Both the position numbers and the translations under genes were made by a program. A stretch of DNA of 64,000 nt from a bacterium (lineage in GTDB: Bacteria; Patescibacteriota; Patescibacteriia; 2-12-FULL-60-25), in NCBI GenBank assembly GCA_021796435.1, contig JAJYXM010000016.1, positions 564,625 to 628,624 on the forward strand. The letters run 5' to 3'. Positions 53,923 through 61,982 of this stretch are shown one piece after another. The notes below the pieces were generated by a model that saw nothing but the letters and a program-made list of their open reading frames with translations, was not told the DNA's origin and made no database searches. The stretch's first letter is position 1; each line of letters begins with the position of its first letter.

Positions 53923-54378
53923 ATGAAGGTACTTTTTGCCATCTGTGCCGTCGCAGCAGCGTTGCTGGTTTTTTTCTATTGGTCGCGACGTTTTGCCGCT
54001 TCGCCAGTCGTCAACCGCGAGGTCCAGACGGAGATTTCTGGGCATGGGTTCACGCTAGAGGTGGCTGAAACTCCGGAGTCCAGGGCGAGAGGATTATCCG
54101 AAAGACCTGATTTGGATCAAGACAGGGGAATGTTGTTTCTGTTCGACCGCGCCGGCGTTTATCCGTTTTGGATGAAGGATACTTTGATACCGTTAGATAT
54201 CATCTGGTTACAAGACGGGGAAATCAAGGACATCGTGACTTTGCAAGCGCCGACATCCACGTTATTCACGCCGATCCATATGCCTTTAGCGCTGGCGAAC
54301 GCCGCTTTGGAGCTGAACGCGGGAGAGGCCGAAAAATTGGGGTTAAAGGTCGGGCAGAGGTTAGAATTGCCCAGATGA
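53923..54378 (+). CDS. Anchored DUF192 protein
   Basis: 151 residues: an N-terminal membrane helix (MKVLFAICAVAAALLVFFYW), then a DUF192 beta-barrel with ARGLSERPDLDQDRGMLFLFD, YPFWMKDTLIPLDIIWL and ALELNAGEAEKLGLKVGQRLEL. The molecular role of DUF192 is unknown; it is often an exported small barrel. Upstream ATG/TTG codons overlap the transferase gene and are less likely. Confidence 0.88.
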   Translation: MKVLFAICAVAAALLVFFYWSRRFAASPVVNREVQTEISGHGFTLEVAETPESRARGLSERPDLDQDRGMLFLFDRAGVYPFWMKDTLIPLDIIWLQDGEIKDIVTLQAPTSTLFTPIHMPLALANAALELNAGEAEKLGLKVGQRLELPR

Positions 54379-54430
54379 TTAGGCGTTGGACTTCTCTGTC
54401 ATCCAGGCCAAGTGAAACGCGAGCCGGGAT

Positions 54431-54497
54431 CCAGATCCCCCGGTCACCTCGCCCGCCATGCAAGCAAGGCGTTGCGGGCGGGAGCCGGAGGATGACA
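54431..54497 (-). repeat. GC-rich palindromic element, inverted copy of 45437-45503
   Basis: On the minus strand this reads TGTCATCC...GGCTCCCGCCCGCAACG...TTGCTTGCATGGCGGGCG...GTGACCGGGGGATCTGG and matches 45437-45503 with only a few changes over 67 nt. A shorter relative lies at about 63165-63200. Confidence 0.7.
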
Positions 54498-54515
54498 GTG
54501 AGAGACCGAGACGGT

Positions 54516-54544
54516 TTGACAGAATACACGTATTTAGGTAATAT
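54516..54544 (+). promoter_or_regulatory. rplU promoter
   Basis: TTGACA (54516-54521), 17-nt spacer, TAATAT (54539-54544). ATG 54554 follows 9 nt later, so the transcript has at most a few leader bases. Confidence 0.8.
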
Positions 54545-54553
54545 CTCGGCACT

Positions 54554-54862
54554 ATGTTTGCAGTCATCAAGACCGGCGGAAAGCAATATGTCGTCAAGGA
54601 AGGCGACGTGCTTAAGGTCGAAAAGCTGGATGTCGAGGCCGGTAAACCGGTGGAATTCGAAGTTTTGTTAATTTCGGATGAAGAAGGCAAGGATGTGAAG
54701 ATCGGTACGCCGACACTCGCTTCCAAGGCAAAGGCAGAGGTCGTAGAGCATGGCCGCGCCGCCAAGGTCTCCATCGTGAAATACAAACCGAAGTCCAAAT
54801 ACCACCGCAGGGTGGGGCATCGCCAACCTTTCACTAAGGTCAAAATCACAAAACTCGCGTAA
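54554..54862 (+). CDS. rplU: 50S ribosomal protein L21
   Basis: 102 residues, a standard L21: MFAVIKTGGKQYVVKEGDVLKVEKL, then VEHGRAAKVSIVKYKPKSKYHRRVGHRQPFTKVKI, the conserved rRNA-binding end. It binds 23S rRNA. In most bacteria rpmA (L27) follows; here a terminator (54864-54885) comes directly after and no L27 gene is present nearby. Confidence 0.97.
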   Translation: MFAVIKTGGKQYVVKEGDVLKVEKLDVEAGKPVEFEVLLISDEEGKDVKIGTPTLASKAKAEVVEHGRAAKVSIVKYKPKSKYHRRVGHRQPFTKVKITKLA

Positions 54863-54886
54863 CCCGCGAGTTTTGGTTTTATTGCG
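54852..54886 (+). terminator. rplU terminator
   Basis: AAAACTCGCG pairs with CGCGAGTTTT around TAACC and is followed by GGTTTTATT. The left arm overlaps the last rplU codons. Confidence 0.85.
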
Positions 54887-54983
54887 TTTTTTGTCATCCC
54901 GGCCTCTGAGCCGGGATCTGTTTAAAAAGAAAACGGAGCCTGGAGAAGGCTCACGTTGGGGTGAGGGGTCGACGTGTACCGGC

Positions 54984-55229
54984 CTAGCGAGGTTCGCTGG
55001 GCGGAGTGTCCGTTCGGTTCGATGGTTCGGGATCATCGTTCGATGATTCTCGAATTTCGTAGAATAGTGCAGCGTCCTCGCTGCACTCTGCGAAAAAAGT
55101 TGGGTGATGGTCGAGGAACCTGCTGAAGAGCGGGGCTGCGACGCGGTCGGCTTCACGAAGCTCGTCACGAAGCGTGGCGGCTTCTGCTCTTGCTTGCTCG
55201 TTGGTCATTTCCCATGGTTTCGGCATCAT
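54984..55229 (-). CDS. Small hydrophilic protein, orphan set
   Basis: 81 residues, charged and helical (TNEQARAEAATLRDELREADRVAAPLFSRFLDHHP), with a Ser/Pro/Asp-rich tail. No family recognised. Its start has a strong Shine-Dalgarno sequence (AAGGAGA) 5 nt upstream, and the promoter is among the best in the window. Confidence 0.5.
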   Translation of the reverse strand: MMPKPWEMTNEQARAEAATLRDELREADRVAAPLFSRFLDHHPTFFAECSEDAALFYEIRESSNDDPEPSNRTDTPPSEPR

Positions 55230-55364
55230 CGGTCTCCTTGCAGGTTTACTGCGTACTCCATACTTGAACCGCTGACTTAGCCTAATAGAAATTGAGAGAA
55301 TTAAGCTAAATTAGTGGTCCAAGAAAGGTGGGACGTGACTGCGCAGACATTGAAGGAACGTACT

Positions 55365-55393
55365 TTTATACTATTTTTTTTGGGTTTTGTCAA
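55365..55393 (-). promoter_or_regulatory. Promoter of the 81-residue orphan gene
   Basis: On the minus strand TTGACA (55393-55388), 17-nt A-rich spacer, TATAAA (55370-55365). The leader to ATG 55229 is about 130 nt and contains the interrupted repeat TTAGC...GCTAA (about 55312-55278). Confidence 0.7.
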
Positions 55394-55398
55394 GGGGT

Positions 55399-55507
55399 TC
55401 ATGATAAAAACAGATTCCGGGTCAAAGCTTGGTCTGCCTGCCGGTAAGGCAGGGATGACGATAACCCCACCCAACCTCCCCTTAAATTAAGGGGAGGAGA
55501 GGAGGGG
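55399..55507. repeat. Two dispersed palindromes between orphan gene promoter and recR
   Basis: A CTGCCTG/CAGGGATGAC type repeat (about 55434-55460) and a hairpin AACCTCCCCTT / AAGGGGAGG with outer AACCCC/GGGGTT (55465-55509). Either could terminate recR transcription on the minus strand, but no U tract is convincing. Confidence 0.45.
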
Positions 55508-56113
55508 TTATAGTTTCTTCCTGTTCTGCAACGCGTCGGCGATCGTTGTTCCGTCTGCATATTCGATTTGTGCTCCGTTCTGTAGGCCGCGGGCAAGGCG
55601 TGTGACGGTCAGGTCAGAGCCGGCTAATTTTTTCATGATGTAAAGCGCGGTAGTGTCGCCAGTCACATCCGGGTCGAGCGCCAGAATGACTTCGGTGTAC
55701 CTGTTGTCTGGTCGCGCCAGGCGGTCAAAGAGGCTCTGCATGTTGAGGTTCTCGGGCAGACGGCCTTCGATCGGGTCGATTAGGCCGCCGAGGACGTGAT
55801 ATCTGCCTTTGAAGGCTCCAGATTCTTCGATGACTCGGATGTCCTGGCTTGTGCCGACGACACAGAGCGACGTGCCTTCGCGTTTCGGATCATTGCAATA
55901 GATGCAGCCTTGGTCGTCGCTCCAGGCGCCGCAAACGGCACAACGCTTAACGCCTTCAGCTAGTCCTTGGATGGCGCGGGCTGATTTCAATATCAAATCC
56001 TTGGGCTGGGCGGCCAGCCAATAGGCGTAGCGTAAAGCGGCGCGCGGTCCGATGCCGGGAAGGCCGTCGAAAGCCGCAGCCGCTTCCTGGATGGGACGCG
56101 GGACAGACGGCAT
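55508..56113 (-). CDS. recR: Recombination protein RecR
   Basis: 201 residues: helix-hairpin-helix (FDGLPGIGPRAALRYAYWL), a zinc finger with four Cys (CAVCGAWSDDQGCIYC) and a TOPRIM domain (SLCVVGTSQDIRVIEES, YTEVILALDPDVTGDTTALYI). It works with RecO/RecF to load RecA at gaps. Its start lies 1 nt after the ybaB stop. Confidence 0.94.
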   Translation of the reverse strand: MPSVPRPIQEAAAAFDGLPGIGPRAALRYAYWLAAQPKDLILKSARAIQGLAEGVKRCAVCGAWSDDQGCIYCNDPKREGTSLCVVGTSQDIRVIEESGAFKGRYHVLGGLIDPIEGRLPENLNMQSLFDRLARPDNRYTEVILALDPDVTGDTTALYIMKKLAGSDLTVTRLARGLQNGAQIEYADGTTIADALQNRKKL

Positions 56114-56114
56114 A

Positions 56115-56426
56115 TCAGCCTTTCATGATGTCTTGGAGCTGCTTGGCGGTATCCGGGCCGAGGACAGTGTCCATCTTGCTGGCCATGGCGAGTTTGAGCT
56201 TGTCGCCGGTATCATTGTACGCGTCGCGCAAAGCTTCTTCGAGTTTGGCCTTATCTGCCATCATCGAATCGTCTATCTCGACCTTCAGGGCTTTTTGGTT
56301 GCCGTCCATGGTGACTTTGACCTTGCCCCAAGCAGCAGATCCTTCTGCCGTGATGCCGGATAAAGCGGATTGGATATCCTTCTGTTTTTTCTTCAGGTCC
56401 ATTACTTGTTTGAGTTTGTTGAACAT
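56115..56426 (-). CDS. ybaB: YbaB/EbfC nucleoid-associated protein
   Basis: 103 residues: a helical N-terminus (MFNKLKQVMDLKKKQKDIQSAL), a central beta sheet (GKVKVTMDGNQKALKVEIDDS) and a C-terminal helix. YbaB binds DNA as a dimer and is usually next to recR, as here. The usual upstream partner dnaX is not in this window. Confidence 0.9.
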   Translation of the reverse strand: MFNKLKQVMDLKKKQKDIQSALSGITAEGSAAWGKVKVTMDGNQKALKVEIDDSMMADKAKLEEALRDAYNDTGDKLKLAMASKMDTVLGPDTAKQLQDIMKG

Positions 56427-56434
56427 ATATGCGT

Positions 56435-56554
56435 GGACTTGGATATTTGGCGCATAGCTTTGTCGAAACCTGCGTTTATCGCTCGCCGTACGTTCTAGTA
56501 CGCCTTGCGATAAGCCTCGGTTTCTTCGCGCTCTGCATCCAAATCCTCAAGTCC
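56435..56554 (+). repeat. Hairpin element B3 (family B, 120 bp)
   Basis: Arms of 16 nt with three mismatches (56435-56450, 56539-56554). The insert begins CGCATAGCTTTGTC and ends TTCGCGCTCTGCAT, like B1. Inner stem GAAACC/GGTTTC replaces AAAGCC/GGCTTT of B1; a further stem TTATCGC/GCGATAA and central CGTAC/GTACG complete it. It lies in the 5' region of ybaB. The rest of the gap to 56664 shows nothing recognisable. Confidence 0.75.
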
Positions 56555-56664
56555 TGAGATTATTGATTCGATGTCGTCAGGTTACAGAAAACGGGGGCAA
56601 GAGGCAAATATCGCGTCAGTAGTAGTCGGAGTGTAAAATATTTACATCCGAGGAGCCTTTATTT

Positions 56665-56693
56665 TTGACGTGAGACATGAAATCGGTTAAGTT
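56665..56693 (+). promoter_or_regulatory. Promoter and possible operator of the CYTH gene
   Basis: TTGACG (56665-56670), 17 nt, TAAGTT (56688-56693). An inverted repeat CATGAAA / TTTCATG (56675-56681, 56706-56712) brackets the -10 and predicted start site. GAGGAGG precedes ATG 56731 by 7 nt. Confidence 0.6.
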
Positions 56694-56730
56694 CTGACCG
56701 GTTCGTTTCATGCTACGAGGAGGACGGCAC

Positions 56731-57768
56731 ATGGCGAAAGAGATCGAGAGGCGCTGGGTCGTAGGGAACTACGTCACTGGAGATCTGCAGCTTCCGAGCA
56801 AGCACATCGCGCAGGGCTATATCGATGGCGAGCGCGACGTGTCCACGCGTATCCGCATCATCGACGGCAAGCAAGCCATCAAGGGCATCAAACGCGGGCA
56901 GGGTGTGGTGCGAGAGGAGCTCGAAGAGCCGGTCAGCCTGGAGGAGGGAGAGAGGCTCTTGGCGACCACCGACGCGGTCCTACACAAGGACCGAATCAAG
57001 CTCGACGGTTGGGATGTCGACAAACTGACTGATTCGTTCTTTTGCATCCTCAACGCACTGCCTCTGATCATCGCTGAACGTGAGCTGGCCTCGAGGGATG
57101 AGCGGGTGGAACTGCCTAGCTGGGTCCTGGACTCGGTCGAAGTGACGGAGCTGCTCTGCTCCGAGTTCCTGGCGTTGTTCAAAGAGATGGTGCTCTCGCA
57201 ACCTCCAAAACCGGATTACGAGTCAGGCTATGACGATGGCCTACCGGTCACGGAGTTGCCGGACGGAGCGCGGGCCATCCTGCTCTGCGGCGGGACGGAA
57301 GAGGAGCGATCGTCGCTCACGACAAAGCTCTTGGCCCACAAGCCTGATAAGCTCGTCGATGCCCACAAGATCGCGACTTGGCTCTTCCCGAAGGATCCGA
57401 CGCTCTTCCAGGCCTTCATGCTGAAGTCGTTGCTCGGCAAGAAGAAGGCGGAGCAGGAAGCTCTCTTCGTCCTCTCCGGTCAGACCTATGCCGATTGCTG
57501 GAAAGGGCTGATCCAAGCGAATCCTTTCGGCATGGACGGTGACAATGTCCTGACGATCGTGCTCGACCAGGCGCAGGTGGCTTTGCTCGACGATCGCGAG
57601 TGGGTGAACTCCGATGCCTTTACGCGGCATTCCAAGCTCGAGGGTAAGATGCTGCTTGATTACTGGGCGGGAGCGCACGATGTCTACTTTTTGGGGCAGA
57701 CAGCTTCACCCGAGATGCAGGACTGGGCGTTGATGACGGTTGTCAAGGCGTTCTTTTCGAGAGGCTGA
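56731..57768 (+). CDS. CYTH-domain protein with an uncharacterised C-terminal half, orphan set
   Basis: 345 residues from ATG 56731. Residues 1-150 form a CYTH/triphosphate tunnel domain: EIERRWVV, the basic RIRIIDGKQAIKGIKRG strand and VREELEEPVSLEEGERLL. Known CYTH enzymes hydrolyse tripolyphosphate or thiamine triphosphate, or cyclise ATP. The C-terminal half (about 190-345) begins ARAILLCGGTEEERSSLTTKLL, which hints at a nucleotide-binding strand-loop-helix without a true P-loop. No SPX or CHAD domain is seen. Confidence 0.7.
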   Translation: MAKEIERRWVVGNYVTGDLQLPSKHIAQGYIDGERDVSTRIRIIDGKQAIKGIKRGQGVVREELEEPVSLEEGERLLATTDAVLHKDRIKLDGWDVDKLTDSFFCILNALPLIIAERELASRDERVELPSWVLDSVEVTELLCSEFLALFKEMVLSQPPKPDYESGYDDGLPVTELPDGARAILLCGGTEEERSSLTTKLLAHKPDKLVDAHKIATWLFPKDPTLFQAFMLKSLLGKKKAEQEALFVLSGQTYADCWKGLIQANPFGMDGDNVLTIVLDQAQVALLDDREWVNSDAFTRHSKLEGKMLLDYWAGAHDVYFLGQTASPEMQDWALMTVVKAFFSRG

Positions 57769-57779
57769 CGACTCAAAAG

Positions 57780-57832
57780 CGGTCTGATCCATCCGTGAAT
57801 CCACGGAAAGCGATTAGGCCGCTTATTCGTTT
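57780..57832 (+). terminator. Probable terminator after the CYTH gene
   Basis: AAGCGGTCT near the start pairs with AGGCCGCTT near the end, followed by ATTCGTTTT. There is a smaller inner stem (CCGTG/CACGG). Confidence 0.6.
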
Positions 57833-57844
57833 TAATGATTGAGA

Positions 57845-59308
57845 TTATGCCCCCGGTGGTGGAGTCGAGACGATCGGCGTGTTCGGATCGAATTTAGGCG
57901 TCTCTGCCTGCGGTGTGCCGACGGGGGCCAATTGTGGTCCGCCGTATTGCGGTTTTTTGGCCAGGTTCTTGAAGCTGGCGCGCGATTCATCGAAATACAG
58001 ATTGACTACGCCAGTTGGGCCGTTACGATGTTTGGCGATGTGGATCTCGGCTAAGTGGCGTTCTTCGGGTGAGAGATCCTCGGTCCGGTAGTTCTTGTCG
58101 GCCGCTTTGCGATAAATGAACATGACGATGTCAGCGTCCTGTTCGATAGAACCTGATTCACGCAGGTGAGCGAGGCGGGGGATGGCAGGTTTCTGGAGTT
58201 CGACGGCACGGGCCAGCTGCGATAGCGCGATGACTGGGATGTTGAGTTCGCGGGCGATGGATTTGAGACCGCGGGTGATTTCCGAGACTTCCTGCACGCG
58301 GTTGTCGCTGCCGCCGCTGCGCGATTCCATCAGCTGGAGATAGTCGATGATCAGCATGCCTAACCCCTTTTCCATCTGCAGACGGCGGGCTTTGGTGCGT
58401 ATCTCCATGATGCCGGCGCTGGCGGAATCGTCGATGTAGATGGGCGATTCGGAAAGCGTTCCGAGGGCGTGGCCGATGCGCGAGAAGTCATCGTTCTCTC
58501 CCTGGTCAGTCAGATGGCCGGTGCGCAGGTTCCACAGGTTGACGTTGGCTTCGGCGCAAAGGAAGCGGTCGACGAGCTGCTCCTTGCTCATTTCCAGCGA
58601 GAATATGCCGACCGGGACCTTGTGCTTGACTGCAGCGCTGCGTGCCAAGTCCAAGGCGAATGAAGTCTTTCCGCAGGCCGGACGGGCGGCCAGGATGATG
58701 AGGTCGCTTTTCTGCAATCCGCCGAGGATGTTGTCGAGATCGATATAGCTTGTCGAGATGCCGCGCAGCTTGCCTTTGTCGCGATGCAGTTCGTCGATAC
58801 GCTCGAACGCCCCATCGAGCACATCCTGGATGGCGGTGAAGCTGGCTTTGAGGAATTTCTGCGAGACGTTGAAGAGTTTCTGTTCGGCCTGGTCGAGCAC
58901 GACTTGGATGTCCTCGGCTTCGTCGAAGCCGAGATGAACGATATCTCCGGCGGCGTTGATGAGGCGCCGCAACGTGGCTTTCTTCTGCACGATCTGCGCG
59001 TAATGCACGACGTGGCTGGCGGTCGGTACGGTGTTGGAGAGTTCGATCAGATAAGCGCGTCCGCCGATGCGTTCCAGGTCGCCTTTTTCCTGCAGGCGGT
59101 TGGAGAGCGACAGGATGTCGATCGGTTCATGATGTCGGTACAGGTCGATCATGGCCTCGAATACCGCCCGGTGCTTATCGGAATAGAAATCCTCGGCCAC
59201 GACCTGGTCGCCGGCGCGGATAATCGCATCCTTATCGAGCAAGAGCGAACCCAAAAGGGATTGCTCGGCCTCGAGATTCTGGGGAGGTATTTTTTCGGTG
59301 CCTGACAT
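57845..59308 (-). CDS. dnaB: Replicative DNA helicase DnaB
   Basis: 487 residues. N-terminal helical domain (PPQNLEAEQSLLGSLLLDKDAI), linker, then the RecA-like motor with Walker A AARPACGKTSFALDLA, LGMLIIDYLQLM (Walker B) and the H4 motif region VIALSQLARAVE. The Walker A lysine is in ACGKT (usual form PxMGKT). It unwinds DNA at the replication fork. Its start codon lies in the 3' arm of a leader hairpin shared with gatC. The C-terminus is Pro-rich and longer than average. Confidence 0.94.
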   Translation of the reverse strand: MSGTEKIPPQNLEAEQSLLGSLLLDKDAIIRAGDQVVAEDFYSDKHRAVFEAMIDLYRHHEPIDILSLSNRLQEKGDLERIGGRAYLIELSNTVPTASHVVHYAQIVQKKATLRRLINAAGDIVHLGFDEAEDIQVVLDQAEQKLFNVSQKFLKASFTAIQDVLDGAFERIDELHRDKGKLRGISTSYIDLDNILGGLQKSDLIILAARPACGKTSFALDLARSAAVKHKVPVGIFSLEMSKEQLVDRFLCAEANVNLWNLRTGHLTDQGENDDFSRIGHALGTLSESPIYIDDSASAGIMEIRTKARRLQMEKGLGMLIIDYLQLMESRSGGSDNRVQEVSEITRGLKSIARELNIPVIALSQLARAVELQKPAIPRLAHLRESGSIEQDADIVMFIYRKAADKNYRTEDLSPEERHLAEIHIAKHRNGPTGVVNLYFDESRASFKNLAKKPQYGGPQLAPVGTPQAETPKFDPNTPIVSTPPPGA

Positions 59309-59410
59309 ATCCCGTTAGAAGTTAAGTGCTTTAGTTTCGTTAAGTTGTCACGTAAGGCGAGGGTTTTCATGTACGCCCCAGCAGATAGATGGACTTCTGA
59401 CGGGACATAC
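59306..59410 (-). promoter_or_regulatory. dnaB leader hairpin that closes on the start codon
   Basis: On the minus strand GTATGTCCCGTCAGAAGT (59410-59393) pairs with ACTTCTAACGGGATATG (59322-59306), and the ATG is the dnaB start. The outer motif TATGTCCCGT...ACGGGATATG is identical in the gatC leader, while the inner arm bases differ but still pair. Confidence 0.5.
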
Positions 59411-59480
59411 GCTAAAACCCTACCCTTAATCCGCCGCCTCGGCAAGCATTTTGCATGGGGAAGAACGGTGGATTGTGTGA

Positions 59481-59486
59481 TATGAT
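59481..59486 (+). promoter_or_regulatory. -10 hexamer TATGAT of a leaderless promoter
   Basis: It ends 8 nt before ATG 59495 of the permease gene. Confidence 0.45.
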
Positions 59487-59494
59487 TGATCACG

Positions 59495-60622
59495 ATGTTC
59501 TTAAGCGATAAAAGTTTCAGGAAAGGCGTCTATTCGATGGCAGGAACGGTCATCGGAGCCGGGACTTTCGCTGTTCCGGCGGCGATGCATTCGATGGGAG
59601 TGGCGGCGGGGACAGTCGCTTTTTGGTTGGTGGCCTTGCTCGTCTTGGTGACCCATCTTCTGTTCGTCGACGTGGCCTTGTCGTCGGCCAGCGCGGAGAA
59701 AAAACGTTTTCCGGGTTATGTTGGGTTGGCTTTGGGCGAGAAGTTCAAATTCGTCGCATCGATCGCTTATGCCGCGCAGATAATCGGCGCCGGATTCATC
59801 TATCTTGTCTTGGGCGGCGAGTTCTTGGCGGTGCTGATCAGAAACGGCGTCGTGCATGACGCTTTCGTGTGGCAGTTGGTCTTTTGGGTCTTGGGCAGCT
59901 TGTCCGTCTCGGTCGGCCTCAAGGTGGTGATGAAGATAGAGAGTTGGCTGACCCTGTTGTTGGTGCTGTTGATGTTGGTCACATCCGGGCTTTTCTATGG
60001 CCAAGTCCGACCGGCATTGTTCTTCAGCGCGACTTGGCAGAGCATCTCCATCGCGCTTGGCGTGTTCCTGTTCTCCTTGGCGGGCTGGAACGTCATTCCT
60101 GAAATAGGGCAGTTCTTCAAGGGCGACCGCCAAAAGACGCGACAGGCGGTGGCCGTCGGATCTTTGGGCGCCGCATTCATGATTTGGCTTTTCGGTGTGA
60201 TGGCTTACGCGGCCATTGGCGCGGATTTGGGAGAAAGCGTAGGGGACTTGTCTAGGGGTCTGCCTAGTGGACTTTTTTGGTTGATTCCGGTCGTGGGTTT
60301 GCTGGCGGTAGCGACGAGCTACATCACCTTGCTGCAGGATCTGGTGCAGTCATTCAGGCGTGACCTTAAATTCAGCGCAGTTTTGAGTTATGTCGTGACC
60401 TTCGGAGCCCCTTTGACGCTTCTGTTCCTGGCTTCGCGCCAAGCGGTTCAGGCCATCGGTTTCGTTGGTTCGGCGTTGACTTCGATAAACGCCCTTTTGC
60501 TTTCGTTCACGGCGATCAAGCTTCTGGGCAAACGAAAAGACCTGAGCCCGTGGTGGCGCGTAGGGGCGCCCGCGTTGTGCGCCGGTTCGTTCGGAGTGAT
60601 ATTCATCTGGAGCCTATTTTGA
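59495..60622 (+). CDS. Amino-acid permease (aromatic amino acid/SLC38-like)
   Basis: 375 residues, about eleven membrane helices. The first helix has the APC-superfamily signature GTVIGAGTFAVPAAM, with the unwound GAG motif that binds substrate. The pattern fits the hydroxy/aromatic amino acid permease (Tyr/Trp/SdaC) family. Amino-acid import suits an organism without amino-acid synthesis. TTG 59486 would overlap the -10, so I chose ATG 59495. It is followed 17 nt later by a small membrane protein gene with its own -10. Confidence 0.8.
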   Translation: MFLSDKSFRKGVYSMAGTVIGAGTFAVPAAMHSMGVAAGTVAFWLVALLVLVTHLLFVDVALSSASAEKKRFPGYVGLALGEKFKFVASIAYAAQIIGAGFIYLVLGGEFLAVLIRNGVVHDAFVWQLVFWVLGSLSVSVGLKVVMKIESWLTLLLVLLMLVTSGLFYGQVRPALFFSATWQSISIALGVFLFSLAGWNVIPEIGQFFKGDRQKTRQAVAVGSLGAAFMIWLFGVMAYAAIGADLGESVGDLSRGLPSGLFWLIPVVGLLAVATSYITLLQDLVQSFRRDLKFSAVLSYVVTFGAPLTLLFLASRQAVQAIGFVGSALTSINALLLSFTAIKLLGKRKDLSPWWRVGAPALCAGSFGVIFIWSLF

Positions 60623-60639
60623 TATAATGAGATAAATAT

Positions 60640-61044
60640 ATGTGGTTAAGATTCGCAGGCATCTCGACACTCAAGTGGCTGGCATTCAACTTTTTGCTTT
60701 CCATGGCGTTCTATTTCTTGCCGGCCTTTCCTTCGTTATTGTCGCTAAGGCTGACGACGTCCCTCCTGGCGGCGATCGTAGCGTTCGTTTTCGCCTGGTG
60801 GGCCTTCGATAAGGAACTGCCGACGTTCAAGGACATCCTAGTGTTATGGGCTTTGTGGGTCGCGATTTTCTTCATCCTCCAGATAATCTATGATTTCGTC
60901 CTGTTCCGTCAGGTGATGTTCTTCATCGCCGGGCCGGATATCTGGATCCAAGTTGCTGTCGAGAGCGCGATGATCCTCGTCGCAGCCTTGATCATCAGAA
61001 GGATCAAATACAAAAAAGTCGCGACCGAGGGGATGGTGATGTAA
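60640..61044 (+). CDS. Small four-span membrane protein
   Basis: 134 residues with four hydrophobic helices (about 12-30, 38-56, 65-90, 104-122) and a basic C-terminus (RRIKYKKVA). No family recognised. TATAAT (60623-60628) ends 11 nt before ATG 60640, inside the end of the permease gene, so it can be transcribed on its own. Confidence 0.65.
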   Translation: MWLRFAGISTLKWLAFNFLLSMAFYFLPAFPSLLSLRLTTSLLAAIVAFVFAWWAFDKELPTFKDILVLWALWVAIFFILQIIYDFVLFRQVMFFIAGPDIWIQVAVESAMILVAALIIRRIKYKKVATEGMVM

Positions 61045-61086
61045 TCCTGGGCATCCGATCAAGAATCAAGTCGTCGGTTTTCAGGG

Positions 61087-61932
61087 TTAGCCAGCAGTTT
61101 GTGCTGGCTCTTGTTTTGCGAGTTCGTAGACCGTCTTGAGCAGCATCGCGATAGTCATCGGTCCGACACCGCCGGGTACGGGCGTAAGCCAGCCGGGGAT
61201 GTCGCGGATGTTTTCCGCGTCAACATCGCCTGTGACTTTTCCGTTCGCGTCCTTGTTCGTGCCCACGTCGATGATGCAAGCTCCGCTTTTGACCATCTCC
61301 CGTTTCAAAAAGCGTGCACGTCCTACGGCGATGACTATGATGTCAGCCGCTTGGAGCATCTCGTCATCAGCTTCATCCGGATGCATCACCTGTACGAAGG
61401 CGCCGGCTTTGCGCAACAGATATTCGAGCGGTTTGGCGAAAACGTCGCTGTTCGCGAGTATCACGGCATGCGCCAGGTTAGGTATGACCTCGCTTTGTCC
61501 GATCAGCCGCAAGATACCTTCGAGCAAGGGTGGTACGAGTTTCCCTTCACCGGCATACAACGCATCCAGATTCTTGGGATGGAAACCGTCGGCGTCCTTT
61601 CGCGGCAGCACTGCTCGCGTGACGGCATCGGTATCATGGCCAGGAGGCAGAGGAAGCTGCACTAGGATGCCGTGGATCGATTCGTCCGAATTCCATTCTT
61701 GGATGATCTTGATGAGTTCCTCGTCTGACATGGTCGATGGCAACCGGCGGATGTCGGTCTCGATGCCGGCTTCGTGGGCGGCTTTTTCTTTCAGGTTTAC
61801 ATAGAGGTTGGAGGCTGGATCCTCACCTACCAGCATCACGCCCAGCTTAGGATGGAGTCTGGATGTGGCGATGTCTTTCTTCAGTTGTTCGCGGATGGAA
61901 AGCGCGAGTTCCTTACCGTTGATCAGATTCAT
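61087..61932 (-). CDS. folD: Bifunctional methylenetetrahydrofolate dehydrogenase/cyclohydrolase FolD
   Basis: 281 residues from ATG 61932. Catalytic region YVNLKEKAAHEAGI (the Y-x3-K pair), GILVQLPLPPG, DVFAKPLEYLL (where the NADP site normally has GRSxxVGxP; here LANSDVFAKPLEYLL), and VTPVPGGVGPMTIAMLL at the C-terminus. It interconverts 5,10-methylene- and 10-formyl-THF and works with GlyA, encoded nearby. The open frame extends upstream to 61992 but those residues are not conserved. The altered NADP loop may change cofactor preference. Confidence 0.93.
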   Translation of the reverse strand: MNLINGKELALSIREQLKKDIATSRLHPKLGVMLVGEDPASNLYVNLKEKAAHEAGIETDIRRLPSTMSDEELIKIIQEWNSDESIHGILVQLPLPPGHDTDAVTRAVLPRKDADGFHPKNLDALYAGEGKLVPPLLEGILRLIGQSEVIPNLAHAVILANSDVFAKPLEYLLRKAGAFVQVMHPDEADDEMLQAADIIVIAVGRARFLKREMVKSGACIIDVGTNKDANGKVTGDVDAENIRDIPGWLTPVPGGVGPMTIAMLLKTVYELAKQEPAQTAG

Positions 61933-61982
61933 ATCGAAGGGAATGGTATGCCAAATAGCGTCAAAAAGCCAGACTATGTGGT

